Part shown: positions 19,503-29,464 of the stretch, piece by piece
Layout: each line of letters opens with the position of its first letter
Position numbering within the stretch: the first letter of the stretch is position 1
From: Annulohypoxylon bovei var. microspora
Lineage: Eukaryota > Ascomycota > Sordariomycetes > Xylariales > Hypoxylaceae
DNA: 29,512 nt
Assembly (NCBI GenBank): GCA_022836615.1
Contig: MU405446.1
Location: forward strand, 1-29,512
Direction: 5' to 3'
The notes under the pieces: model-generated
Told to the model about the DNA's origin: nothing
Seen by the model: the letters and a program-made list of their open reading frames with translations, nothing else
Databases searched by the model: none
Program-made: the position numbers and the translations under genes

Positions 19503-20928
19503 ATGTCAGTCTTTACTAAGTGCTTCACTCTCGCCCTGTTGCCTATGGCTCTCGGCAGCCCCTTGAATCGTCTCCGTTCCTTTCTGGCCTTCGAAAGCCC
19601 TACAAATCCAATCGACAAGCGGGATAACGATTTCGTATGGGCCTCTGTGGGGGACTCATGGGCGGCCGGTGTGTCCTACAGTCCGGAGCAGCATACAGAT
19701 TATGACGACGACAAGAACGGTTGCCATCGCTGGAAAGACTCCTATGGTCCCATTATGGAACGAGACACAACTTGGACGACCGGTGCTCAGAAGTTCAACT
19801 TTGCTGCTTGTATGCTAACCCCTCCACATTCGTCCCATTAATCAGATATTCTTATACTTCTCAACCCCTGAAATCCCTCTTCTCGAGCAGTACGTGTATT
19901 AACCCCATGACCACGCAGGCTCAGGAGCCATCCTCTCCAATATCGTAGCCTCATCGCAAGGCGACAACCCTCCCCAGATGAGCTTGGTCGGCAGTCCGCA
20001 AATGATCACCTACCACGCCGGCGGCAACAACTGCGGCTTCGGCGCCGTGGTATCCGACTGCATCTTCCAGCCCTGGGGCGACTACGGCCCCGAGTACCCG
20101 GACCCGTCGGGCCAGTGCGCGAAGCAGCTCGCGAACAGCAACGCGTACATCGACCGGGCCGGCGACGGCGGCCTGTACCAGGACGAGCGGAACACCGTGG
20201 CGGACCTACTAGGCCACGCCGCCGTCAGGGACAACAAGGACTTCCGGCTGTACATCCTAGGCTACGCGCACTTCTTCAACCTCGGGGCCAACTACTGCGA
20301 CGGCATCTCGTTCGGCGCGCTGGCCAGCGTGCCGGTGGTCGGCAACGCGCCCAAGGTCTCGGACCGGCTGCGGACGGACGTGAACGACGGCGTCGAGCGC
20401 GTGAACCAGATCCTGGCGCGCGTCGCTCGCGACGCGGGCGACCCGCGGGTCAGGTTCCTCGACATCTCGCCCGCGTTCGACGGCCACCGGTTCTGCGAGG
20501 ACGGCCACGGCTACAAGGACCAGTGGTACAGCGCCGACGTCTGGCTCTGGAACTTCAACACGCCCTCCGACGACCCGCCCGCCGACCCCTCGCTGATGGA
20601 TACCTGGCTGAACGGCACCTACTTCCCGGATAACACCGTCCTGCCGACTTATCCTAACGGCACGGCGGTCGGTGTTGAGATGCAGGGGGGCGTGGAGACG
20701 GATGGCTCGGGCGGGAGTACGGGGCCGGGACCAACGTGGTTCCAGAGGCCCTTTCATCCTAAGCAAGGGGGGACGCAGGCGATTGCGGATATTATTATCG
20801 CCCAGGCTCTGGCGGACAAGATTCCCGGTGTTGTCGGCTCGTCATCGCCTACTACGGGAGCTTGTGATTGTAATGAGGATGGATGTAGTCCCGGGTCGCC
20901 GGCTTGTTGCGCCAGCGGCACTTGTTGA
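19503..20928 (+). CDS. Secreted SGNH-type hydrolase (lipase/esterase-like) with Cys-rich tail
   Basis: Two exons (19503-19809 and 19919-20928) surround a 109-nt intron with GTATGC and GCAG ends, giving 438 residues. Residues 1-18 are a signal peptide. D-K-R (38-40) could be a Kex2 processing site, since the domain starts right after. Block I is G-D-S-W-A-A-G (Ser52), block III is G-G-N-N-C-G-F (Gly137, Asn139) and block V is likely P-F-H-P-K-Q-G-G (His382). Together they make an SGNH active site with Asn in place of the more usual G-x-N-D Asp. The last ~22 residues hold seven cysteines in D-C-N-E-D-G-C and C-C-A-S-G-T-C, a compact tail seen on other fungal secreted proteins. It probably hydrolyses esters of lipids or polysaccharide acyl groups; the substrate is unknown. 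Exon 2 is GC3-rich up to about 20630, then drops. Confidence 0.88.
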
Positions 20929-21154
20929 TATAGATTTCTAGTTTCCGTGTTATAGTTCTTCGATGTTCGAAAGACATATATATAAGAGAAGAGTACAAAT
21001 TACAATTTGTTAAGTAATTACTTGAAAAATAGTCGAATATATGCGGTAATATCACATTAAGGGGTAGCATTGGGGGCTATTTAACGATATTCCAGTTTTT
21101 CTTCTTCCCCTTATATTTTTAAATATTACTTAATAATTTATAAAATTTATTAAT

Positions 21155-21175
21155 TAGGTACTTGTAAAGTACCTA
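21155..21175. repeat. 9-bp perfect inverted repeat around GTA
   Basis: TAGGTACTT (21155-21163) pairs exactly with AAGTACCTA (21167-21175) over a 3-nt spacer. The word TAGGTAC/GTACCTA recurs through the spacers of this window, for example near 19180 and 21621. Confidence 0.6.
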
Positions 21176-21308
21176 GTATAATTTTTAACGACTTTTATAA
21201 TAAAAAAACTACCTACCTAACCCAAATGCGTTGCGGAAAAGGGCAGAGGGCCAGGGTAGCTATCGCGTGGGTCTAGCGACGTCCAAGCGCAAGTGGTAGT
21301 CTATATAT

Positions 21309-21327
21309 AAGGGGGCGAAGCCCCCTT
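21309..21327. repeat. 8-bp GC-rich hairpin with GAA loop
   Basis: AAGGGGGC (21309-21316) and GCCCCCTT (21320-21327) pair perfectly over the loop GAA. It sits just after a CTATATATAA stretch. It may be a structural end of a small mobile element; no T-run follows as in a bacterial terminator. Confidence 0.65.
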
Positions 21328-21463
21328 TAGTCTTAAGGGAGGGGTAAGCGTTATTAATGTACCCATTTGCAGCGAGCCACCCGCGTAATACCAGTGCTAT
21401 CTCCTAGTCGTTCACCTTGTGCAAGACCTAAAATCAAGGGCAGTTCCCCCCCTGACAAGGGGT

Positions 21464-21477
21464 ATCACGTGATGACT
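21464..21477. repeat. ATCACGTGATGACT, also present at 262-275
   Basis: This 14-mer contains the palindrome ATCACGTGAT. The identical 14 bases occur at 262-275, more than 21 kb away, also in a repeat-rich spacer. It may be the end of a dispersed element or a shared bHLH-type (CACGTG) binding site. Confidence 0.5.
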
Positions 21478-22264
21478 AGCAATATAATGTTAGAATAGTT
21501 AATACGTTTTTTCTTCTTCGATATTAATGAAGCTATTAATATTTGCTATCTAGCTTAAAACCTTTAGATTGCACGTTCGTTACATCGTCGAGAAAGGAAT
21601 TAGGAGAAGCGAGTTAACACTACCTAGGTACCTAGACTAGTTTTCGCAATAGCAGCCCCCTTGTCTCACTACGGTTGATTCTAGGAATTAACTATAAAAA
21701 TCATGTATTTTCTCCTTTTCCGAAAGCCCCTGGGCTCATTTTTAAGAATTACACGCTTCTTGCAACCCTACTGTAACCTACCTTGACGCGGAGCTGGATT
21801 TATGACAGATAATATTAAAATGTGCAGGCCGCGAAACTAGGGTGGACAATAGTGAGGTCTTAAAGTCCAAGCCATTTCTGCATTGTGAAGTTCAATCATA
21901 TGGATATACCATGCTTTGAAAAGACGGGGGAAGAACGAGACCGCTTCCCCGGATCCCGATGCGATGTTCGGGGTCGAAGTGTTTGGATGTTTAACATGAG
22001 TCCTATTTTATCTAAGGGAAGGATGTAGGGGCCGTAGGGCTGCATGGGTTAACTCAGCTGTGAATCCGTCGCCGACCAATCCCATCATTCAAATGGTCTA
22101 ATCCGTTGCCAAATTTAGTCATGTTCTTCAAATAACACAAAACAAATACCGGGGCTTGAATATGCGGTGGTGGGGGCAAGTTGGGAATCCTCCCGATGAT
22201 TATGATAGGACAAATATCATGATGTTTAGGTTATATGCATGCGCCGTAACGTTCAACACCGGCC

Positions 22265-22295
22265 TGAAGTTCGGGACGTTTCAAACCGAACTTCA
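22265..22295. promoter_or_regulatory. 10-bp inverted repeat upstream of the S41 peptidase gene
   Basis: TGAAGTTCGG (22265-22274) and CCGAACTTCA (22286-22295) are exact reverse complements separated by 11 bases, about 200 bases before the start codon. CGG...CCG half sites in inverted order are typical of fungal Zn2Cys6 regulator sites, so an operator is a reasonable inference. Confidence 0.4.
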
Positions 22296-22495
22296 CCTGT
22301 TCACTGGCGAGAAGTCCTACGATCAATGATTTGAAAGTTAGATTGTCATATTCGTTTAAGATATATGATGCTTGATAAACCTCTCTACGGTAATCAACCC
22401 AGTACTCAGTAAATGCGACATCTCTTTTGTATTACTCCTTCAACATTATCTTAAAGGGTTTCTGGGTAGTTGACCTATCCAGCCCGTCGGCAAGA

Positions 22496-25083
22496 ATGCT
22501 CTGGTGTCTTTTTCTGGTTAATTCTCTGGGAGTTTCGGCGGTGAGGTTGCGTCAAGGTTTTCCATCGCAAGCGACATTATCAAACTTGGCGCCATGCGCG
22601 CAAATATCCCGTCTGGCCAATTCGGGTACCGCTTCTAATAATTCCGGTGCGTATATATCTGTTCCTATTTGAGTGATCGAGTGTTATATTAATATGTACT
22701 TTTTGGATACAGTGACTTTTCCGGGGTCCTTAGCTTTTGACTGCCTTCGTTCGGTGCCGAATCGACCTGAGCCGGCACAGCAGCTCATCCAAAGTCTGAA
22801 GGCTTTCGTAAACTGGCAGGCTACTCTTGCATGGCTCAAGGATCCTCCACAGTCTTACATGCTTCCCCCAGTTGATGTCCAAGGAAGCCTGGACAACATC
22901 TCTTCCACAGCAGCGGCAGCGGGTTTTACCAACGAATATGACTTCCAGTTTGCTATAATTAAAGTGATCGCCGCAGCACATGATGGGCATTTCTCATACG
23001 TTCCGGATATCTTCAAGGCCTTCTCATTCCAGAACGATCTAGCCGCAGACCTCGTCTCCGTATCAGCCAATGGCACCACCTTGCCAAAACTATATCGGTT
23101 ATGTGAGTTTAAGTTACTACATTTCGCAATACTCCTTTCTCATACATAGTTCTCTAGCCGCTCTTCAATCTTCGAACGGGACTACGCCAGCTGCAATCTC
23201 TCAGATTAATGGTCAGAATGCCACTAGCTTCCTGCTTGACTTAGCCACGCAACTTAGTAACGCCCAGGATATCGACGCACAGTGGAATTCGCAACTCATA
23301 GGCTACACGAATTTAGAAAGTTCTAACGATCCTTTGGCTGCAAGTAGGCTGTTCATAGCTCCTAGCGTGACACTCGCCTACGAGGACGGGAAAATTGAAA
23401 CCCAGCAGACGACAGCTTTGCTGAATACAGGGGTAGATTTCTCCGGAATTACCACAGGAGACGACTTCTACGACAAATTCTGCAACCCAGACACAGCTTC
23501 AAACTCAACCAGTGCCCCAGCTGCTGTAAGCCCACGATCCAAGCCAAGCGTGACTAAACGAGCGACTATGACAGATGGCTACCCGGTTCCCTTTGTGGAA
23601 GAGGCCACTATGGGTACCACTAAGGGGTTTTTCCTCAACGGGACGGGATTTGATGATGTAGCTGTGTTGGCCGTGTCGGCTTTCGAGGACAACAACGAGA
23701 ATACGTATCTATCCAACTTCCAGAATGCGGTAGAGACATTCTTAACCCAAAGCCGAGACGCTGGAAAACAACGGCTGGTCATCGATCTCACGGAGAACGG
23801 TGGTGGCTTCATTATGGCTGGTTTTGAACTCTTTGCACAGGTCAGTTGATGATGCTAAAAGCACACGCCGCTTAACCCATTGCCTTTCTAACTCGAAAAC
23901 AGCTCTACCCCGGCGTAAATCCGTTTAACGCCAATAACATGCGTCTCTCAGATAGTCTCTCAAACATCTCCCGTATACTTGCAACCCTTCCTCAGCAGGA
24001 ACAGGTAACCAGTGCCCAAGCTTCGGACTTATTGAGCAACTTATCACCTACAGACCTGTTGAGGCCTCAAGGGGATAAGTTTGCCTCAGTTGATGACTTT
24101 TTGTCACCTGTCACCCTCCAGGGCGATAAGTTTACTGAGTACATCGAGCAGCCGCTTAGTGATGTTTCCAACTTCACCATGACCGGTACCGGGGATCGGT
24201 CAAATCCCCCACCAGCTCTCTTCAAACCCGAAAACGTCGTGTTGCTCACTGACGGCAATTGTGGGTCGACATGTACTATATTCTCATATCTTATGCTCTT
24301 CCAGATGAACATCAAAACCGTGTCGGTGGGCGGACGACCCCAAATTGGCCAAATGCAGTCCATCGGCGGCACAGAGGTAATTCCACTTTATCGAGTAAGA
24401 TTGGTGTAATAATCGTTGAACTAACACTTAAATAATAGGGCTCGCAAGTACTGACATTCTCGGAGATCTCCCAAATATCTGCCCTAGCAATGAGCGCGGT
24501 GACCGATCCAGCACAATCTCAGCAACTGCAAGGAAGTGAACTCGGAGTGATCGCCCAAGGCTATGCCGTGAAGCGAGCCCTCAGCCAGGACTCGCCCGGC
24601 AGCATCAATTTCAAGAACGCCTTCGCCCCGTCTGATTCGCAGACCCCTTTACAGTTCCTGTACGAAGCGGCCAACTGCCGCTTCTTCTACACGCCCGAGA
24701 TGATCACGTCGGCTGAGCTGACATGGCAGTACGCGGTCAATGCGACGTGGACGGATCCCGCTACTTACTGCGTGCAGGGGAGCATGGTCCCGGTGAATAT
24801 GTCGAAGGCTGTTGACCCGGCGTTCGAAAATGTACCCACTGGAAATACCGGAAACAATGGGACCAGTGGAACCAATGGATCCGATGGTGCTAACGGAGAC
24901 AATGGAAACAATGCAAACAATGGAACAGATGCGACAAATGGAGGCGATGGAAGTACAGGGACAAACGGAGCAGGAGACAACAATAGTGACAAAAAGAACG
25001 CCGCAGAAAGGATATTCGAACAGAATAGTTTGCAGGCAGCCGGGCTGCTAGCGGCTCTCTCGACTGTGATGCTATACATTTAA
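22496..25083 (+). CDS. S41-family serine peptidase, secreted and probably GPI-anchored
   Basis: Five exons: 22496-22646, 22713-23102, 23158-23840, 23903-24376 and 24439-25083, giving 780 residues. The introns are 66, 55, 62 and 62 nt. Residues 1-14 form a short signal peptide. F-D-C-L-R-S-V-P, the Q-A-T-L-A-W-L-K-D-P-P block, A-A-H-D-G-H-F and I-N-G-Q-N belong to the N-terminal region of fungal S41-like proteins. V-I-D-L-T-E-N-G-G-G begins the peptidase core, and L-L-T-D-G-N-C-G-S-T-C puts the probable nucleophile at Ser530. After the core comes a Gly/Asn/Thr-rich linker of about 48 residues with G-x-N-G-like repeats, then a hydrophobic C-terminus (S-L-Q-A-A-G-L-L-A-A-L) with no charged tail, as in GPI signals. 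The second intron could instead use donor 23097 with another acceptor. Function is unproven; UstP of the ustiloxin pathway belongs to the same broad group. Confidence 0.88.
24835..24990 (+). repeat. Low-complexity Gly/Asn-coding repeat in the S41 gene
   Basis: Imperfect units on the pattern GGN-RMY-AAT-GGN follow one another within exon 5 and encode a Gly/Asn/Thr-rich linker. Such DNA is prone to length change by slippage, and the protein stretch would be flexible and rich in N-glycosylation sequons between the enzyme and its anchor. Confidence 0.65.
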
Positions 25084-25713
25084 AAGACCTAGCGGATTGC
25101 GGAGTTCTGGAAAGGTTATGGAGAGAGCTTGATGTGTTAATTTAGGAGATCAGTCATGGCCAGGTTAAGGTTTGGGTAAGCCCCTGAAGGTATTGAAAGG
25201 AGTAAGACGTTGTTTATATGCCTAGCTACCTGTGTATATCATCATATATATAACCATTACCCTTACATAATTCTATTAGCTTACTTCTATCTTATCTGTG
25301 TAACACGGAGTGGCATCACTTATTTTTCTGAAGATAGGTAAATACCTGAAATGTTGCTGGTAGATTAACCCCCTTATCCGAGACGTATCCATGAACCAGA
25401 GTGTTTCATGCTAAAGGTGCTTACTAATTCGCGGAGTTCACTATATTCATCACTAAAGCCTAGATATATCCTAATAGTAAATACTAACCTGACTAGACAA
25501 TAACATAACCATCATTCACCGAGTACCTAGTGCGAACAACCCCCGGTTGCCCTTCCCTGACGCCGAGGGTCAAAGTACAAAGTAGACCATTGAGATAACC
25601 TTAAGCAGTGAATAATGGCGCCAAGGCTATGAAACGACAGCATCAAGTACGACTTTAAAAGCCACGGAAAGAAGGAAAGCAGGGAAGTGTATCTTATAAA
25701 TAGACCTACAACC
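25084..25713. other. Convergent spacer between the S41 peptidase gene and BUD6
   Basis: These 630 AT-rich bases hold the 3' flanks of two convergent genes. No RNA gene, repeat or supported reading frame is visible. TA-rich stretches near 25240-25275 could serve 3'-end formation of the S41 transcript. Confidence 0.5.
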
Positions 25714-28700
25714 TTATATACCATCACCATCGACCTCGACATCCGGAGTTTCGGCGGCAACCTCCGCTTCGTCATTGTTTCCTTCCTCTCCGATGGGTTC
25801 ATCGGGTATTATTCCGTTCATGCGCTCCCAGACCTCTCGTCGTATCCGGTCGTCCTTAGCCTTCCTCGCCCTCTCCACTTCCTCGAACCCGCCGCTCTTC
25901 TTCAACTTTCCCTCCTCGACGAAATTGGACAGCTCCTTCGTCAGCGGGTTATCCTTTCGGCTCTCTAGTTCCTTCTGTCGCAGCTTTTCCGCCCGCTCTA
26001 TAGCCTCTAACCGATCCTCGTGGTTTGGCTGCAACGCTCTGACCTCGCCTAATACGCCCTCCTTCGCGGCGTTAGGATCAGCACTATTACCAAGATGATG
26101 TAAGCCCTTCGAGAATTGCCTTCCTGTTGGTGCGGTGTCTTTCATCTGCTCCTTGGTGGCTTGCTCGACTAGCGCAAAAGTCTCCGAAGCCTTTTCAATG
26201 TCGTCTTGCAGGTCTACCATGAGGTCCTCCATGACCTTAAGCTCGTCACGGCCCTGGCACACTTCCTCTAGCTCCTTCTCCCATATCTTGGTCCAGACGG
26301 GCTTCTCTCGCTTCATGTATTCCTGAACCTTCTTGAGTTCCTTGGTCAAGACTTGGATATCCTTGGACACGCCTTCAAGTTGGCGTGGCAAGGGTCTCAC
26401 GCCGCGATTAACGACGTCCTTGCGCAAGTCCTCAACAAGGTCCTGAAGGTCGTCCACCTTGGTGACAAGGCGGTCCGAGTCTGAATTAAGCTGCTTACGA
26501 CCCTTCGACACGTAAGCATAACCCGAGTCACCCTGTGCACCTGGCACTGAAGCCTTTGCCGCCGCAACCTTAACATTGGCTGCCTTGCCCCGTAGCGAGG
26601 ACATAGAACTCTGTATCTCGGTTTGGAAGTTCGAGTATGTCTGTCGTAAGACAGCAAGGTCGCGACGCAGACTTTGCAACTCTCGAAGTTGGCTGGGGTT
26701 GAGCTTAGCGCCAGCGCCAGCTCCACCAGTCTTAACACCATCCATCATGGGTGGTGGTGCCGCAGCCATACGAGCCATTTCTTTAGCGGTTTCTAGTTGC
26801 CTATCGGACACTCTTTGTAGAGCTGATCCTTGATCCGTGATGTTCTGCTTGACTTCGTCCACTGCCTTTTTGAGGGCTCCCATACCTTCGTCAAAATGCT
26901 TCTTGACCTCGTCGAGCGGCTCGACGTTGAGTGCAAGCACTGTACGATCTTTGATATCTGAGAGGTCTTCGAGCTCGTGCCGTACCCCAGATATGGGGTC
27001 TTGAATGTATATCTCCGGTAGATCACTTCCGTTCAAAGCGGTGTTCCAAGAAAATTTCTCAATAAAAGCAAGTTGTAGACGCCCGATTGTTAAGTCTGTA
27101 TAGCCTTGTGGGAGCACAAATTTCTTGACCTTGGACTTGTATTGTAAGAACAAGGTGAGTTCTTTATCCAAGGGCGGCGATTGATCTTGAACAGGTTGTT
27201 TCTGCTTTTCGGGAGGCGTTTGAGGTCGCGGTTTCGTATCCGCGACTGAATTTATCTCTATTCTTGGTGTCGACTTCTCAGGCGATCCCGGGGGAGCTAA
27301 CACTGGAAAATCATCGTCGAAAGGTCCAGATATGGTAGCACTAGGCCTGTACTTATCTTCTGGTGACCGAGCGGGCGAGCTCTCTTGTCGAGGGGGTGGT
27401 AGATCGGTCTTAGGGTCTTCTTCGATTATCTTGCTGGGCATCCTCACCGGCGAAGACGATTCGTATGCATTTTTCGATTGACTGGAGTTGTTGCGGTTAT
27501 GTCGCAGAGATTCTCGGACTTGGACTGCTCGCATCGACTCTCTCACCTCTCCGCGGCCTCGGTTCGGTATCGGGGTGTTTTGAGTAGGTAGCATGGGCAC
27601 GCCATTTGTTGGAGCTCCCAAATGCTTAGATATCTGATAGGCAGAGTATCTTCGTGACGCCCTTCTCTCTAAGTCGCCTCCTCTTTGTAGAGCAGCAAGG
27701 GCGCTCTGCTGTGACTTTGGCGGCGGGGGAGGCGGTGGGGGGAAGGAGTCAATATCCAGATTGGCCGCAGGGCCTGTAGGTATCGCAGAGTCATCTCCGG
27801 GATATGGCGCGAGTACAGGCATATTCTGCATTGTATTACTTGACAAAGAGGATTGTTCGGAGTTAAAGGAGGCGTTTGACTGGTCTCGCGGAAGAAGCCG
27901 TCGATTAGGGGACTGGTTAACACCCAGCGGACCCTCGTTCTGCTGTGCAGTTGACATCCTTTCGTTCTGTGACGGCACGGAGTACCCGTTCTCGAGGCCC
28001 TCGTTCAGAAGTGTTGTGAGGCCAGTAGTGTTGCTTCCAGTAGTACTACTACTCATGGTGCGATTCGCAATGCCGGTACTCGATTCGGGGGAACTAGCAC
28101 CGTCTTTATCCCGAGTTTGCTTCTGTCTCAGTTTCTGTTGCTTTCTTTTTAAGCCGTGTAGAAGATGTATGATTATGTCTCGTATCCGCGGAAGATATTT
28201 CTCGAGGCTCTCCGTGTTCGCTTCCTGGCTCAGCGTAGCCTCCAATATATGTCTAAGATTTTCGGGGACGTTTCCTAGGTCTGACGTGTCGACGTTAATT
28301 GCAGTAAATGCGCGACAGGCCATATTAAACTCGTAACCTAATCTAACATAAACGTCAGACACTTGAGTGTCGGTAGCTTGACCACGCGACCACTGCGTCA
28401 GCGTTTCGAGGAGTTGTTTTGTCGCGACGAGTAAATGTGTAACGCTTTTTTCTATTTGCGAAAGTGGCATGGATGAGCCATTGGATTGCTGTGAGGATGG
28501 CATATGGTCAACATGATATATTGGTAATAGAAGACATAAGAAGTTTTGACTTTAAAAAAAAAAAAAAAAAATAGAAAAGGGAAAAAACGGTGAATTAGTT
28601 GCGGGAGGCGGGGGATAAGGGCAAGATACAAGATAGAAGAATTACAACGCCTCAGCAACAAATATCCATTCAGATTATTTCGGCATTTTGTGATTCTTAA

Positions 28701-28879
28701 TCCTAACTCACATTTCGCCTTGAATTACTTCCAGCTGATCTACTTGAAGCCGTGGATGAGCGTGGCTGCATATTTGTTGCAGGCGACATCGATCGCGTAG
28801 GAATATTTGACGAAGCACCGCTGTCGGGTCCTGGAGACCGTCGCTGTAACGACCGTTGAGATGGATTCGGAGCCTGCAT
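25714..28879 (-). CDS. BUD6: Actin-interacting protein 3 / bud site selection protein 6 (polarisome)
   Basis: Exon 2 (28488-25714) is joined here to a first exon (28879-28712) through a 223-nt intron (GTGAGT, TTGAC branch, CACAG), giving 980 residues. Starting instead at the ATG 28503 would give 929. Exon 1 adds a 56-residue Ser/Arg-rich start. The conserved N-terminal block (P-L-S-Q-I-E-K-S-V-T-H-L-L-V-A-T-K-Q-L-L-E-T-L-T) follows. A long disordered Ser/Pro region includes eight prolines (about 306-313). The AIP3 core begins near residue 499 with L-T-L-F-L-Q-Y-K-S-K-V-K-K-F-V-L-P and continues through long coiled-coil helices to about 900. Bud6 binds actin and formins and promotes actin-cable assembly at growth sites such as hyphal tips. 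The intron includes an 18-T run (28571-28554) on the coding strand. The family call is firm; the first exon is inferred from phase and signals. Confidence 0.93.
28554..28571. repeat. A18 homopolymer run (T18 on the BUD6 strand)
   Basis: Eighteen A residues on the plus strand lie in the proposed first BUD6 intron, about 65 bases from its acceptor. The run may act as polypyrimidine tract or simply as a nucleosome-poor stretch. Its length is liable to sequencing error. Confidence 0.8.
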
Positions 28880-29249
28880 CTCGACCTAAATTTTAAACCT
28901 CTCTTTCTCCTTATCTTTCTATATACCCTTCCTCCTCCTCTTTCTTCCCTTTCGAGCTGAGATTACGTCCTTAACTCCAAATTCGCTTCGACGTTTCAAA
29001 TAATTAGGCGCAGAATATTATCATTCGTACAAGACGTGATCGAAGACCAAGAACCAAGGAAGAATGCGACAACGAGGTCTATCGAAAGAACTAAGGTGGT
29101 TTAAACTTGGTGATGTGGAACGGTTGCGATAGGAAGGGTATCGAGGAAATCGAATTCCGAGGTCGAACCGTCGTCGATGATGACGGAACAGAAGCGACGA
29201 GGATTTGCCCGCGTGAGGCGCGACGTCGAAAAGGACGAGAGCCCGATTA

Positions 29250-29275
29250 GCGCTAAGCCCATTTTGGCTAAGCGC
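29250..29275. repeat. Imperfect inverted repeat, GCGCTAAGCC / GGCTAAGCGC
   Basis: GCGCTAAGCC (29250-29259) and GGCTAAGCGC (29266-29275) pair at nine of ten positions. A further GCCCG (29241-29245) and CGGGC (29281-29285) flank it as an outer pair. The nested arrangement suggests the end of a small mobile element or a folded RNA segment. Confidence 0.5.
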
Positions 29276-29435
29276 GCCTACGGGCAAAGATCAAACACAG
29301 TGACGTTCGGAGGCGGGATAAAGTTGAACATCCTTGGCCGATTATGAATTGGGGGGTCATGGTCATAGCGTCCCGTTGCAGTCAAGAGTCTAAAGTTTCT
29401 GGTTCCCTCTCTGCCTTCTAGGGTTCGGATTTTTT

Positions 29436-29464
29436 AAATGCGTATAATGAAAATGCGTATAATG
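29436..29464. repeat. Duplicated 14-mer AAATGCGTATAATG
   Basis: The 14-mer occurs at 29436-29449 and 29451-29464, one base apart. A near inverse copy, ATTATGCGCAT (reverse complement differs at one base), follows at about 29490-29500. It could be a subterminal repeat of an element continuing past the window. Confidence 0.6.

Larger units (their letters stand above)
20929..22495. other. AT-rich, hairpin-rich spacer, probable repeat debris
   Basis: This 1.6-kb stretch lies between two plus-strand genes. 21080-21230 and 21480-21560 are very AT-rich and TpA-rich, around a GC-richer core (21225-21470). It contains inverted repeats at 21155-21175, 21309-21327 and 22265-22295, plus a CACGTG palindrome whose 14-base context also occurs at 262-275. 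No coding frame of a transposase or reverse transcriptase is seen. It may be a non-autonomous or RIP-degraded element. 22140-22495 should hold the S41 gene promoter. Confidence 0.45.

Noticed and set aside
20115..20766. Open frames on both strands over SGNH exon 2
   Set aside because: These are shadow frames in GC3-rich coding DNA, with Arg/Gly/Ala-rich products and no family motifs.
21309..21327. Factor-independent terminator
   Set aside because: The GC hairpin lacks a following T-run, and this is a eukaryotic nuclear sequence where such terminators are not used.
19503..25083. A RiPP (ustiloxin-like) cluster around the S41 peptidase
   Set aside because: S41 proteins such as UstP occur in such clusters, but no UstY-like oxidase, tyrosinase or repeat-core precursor peptide is seen. 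The G-x-N-G repeat is a linker inside the peptidase itself.
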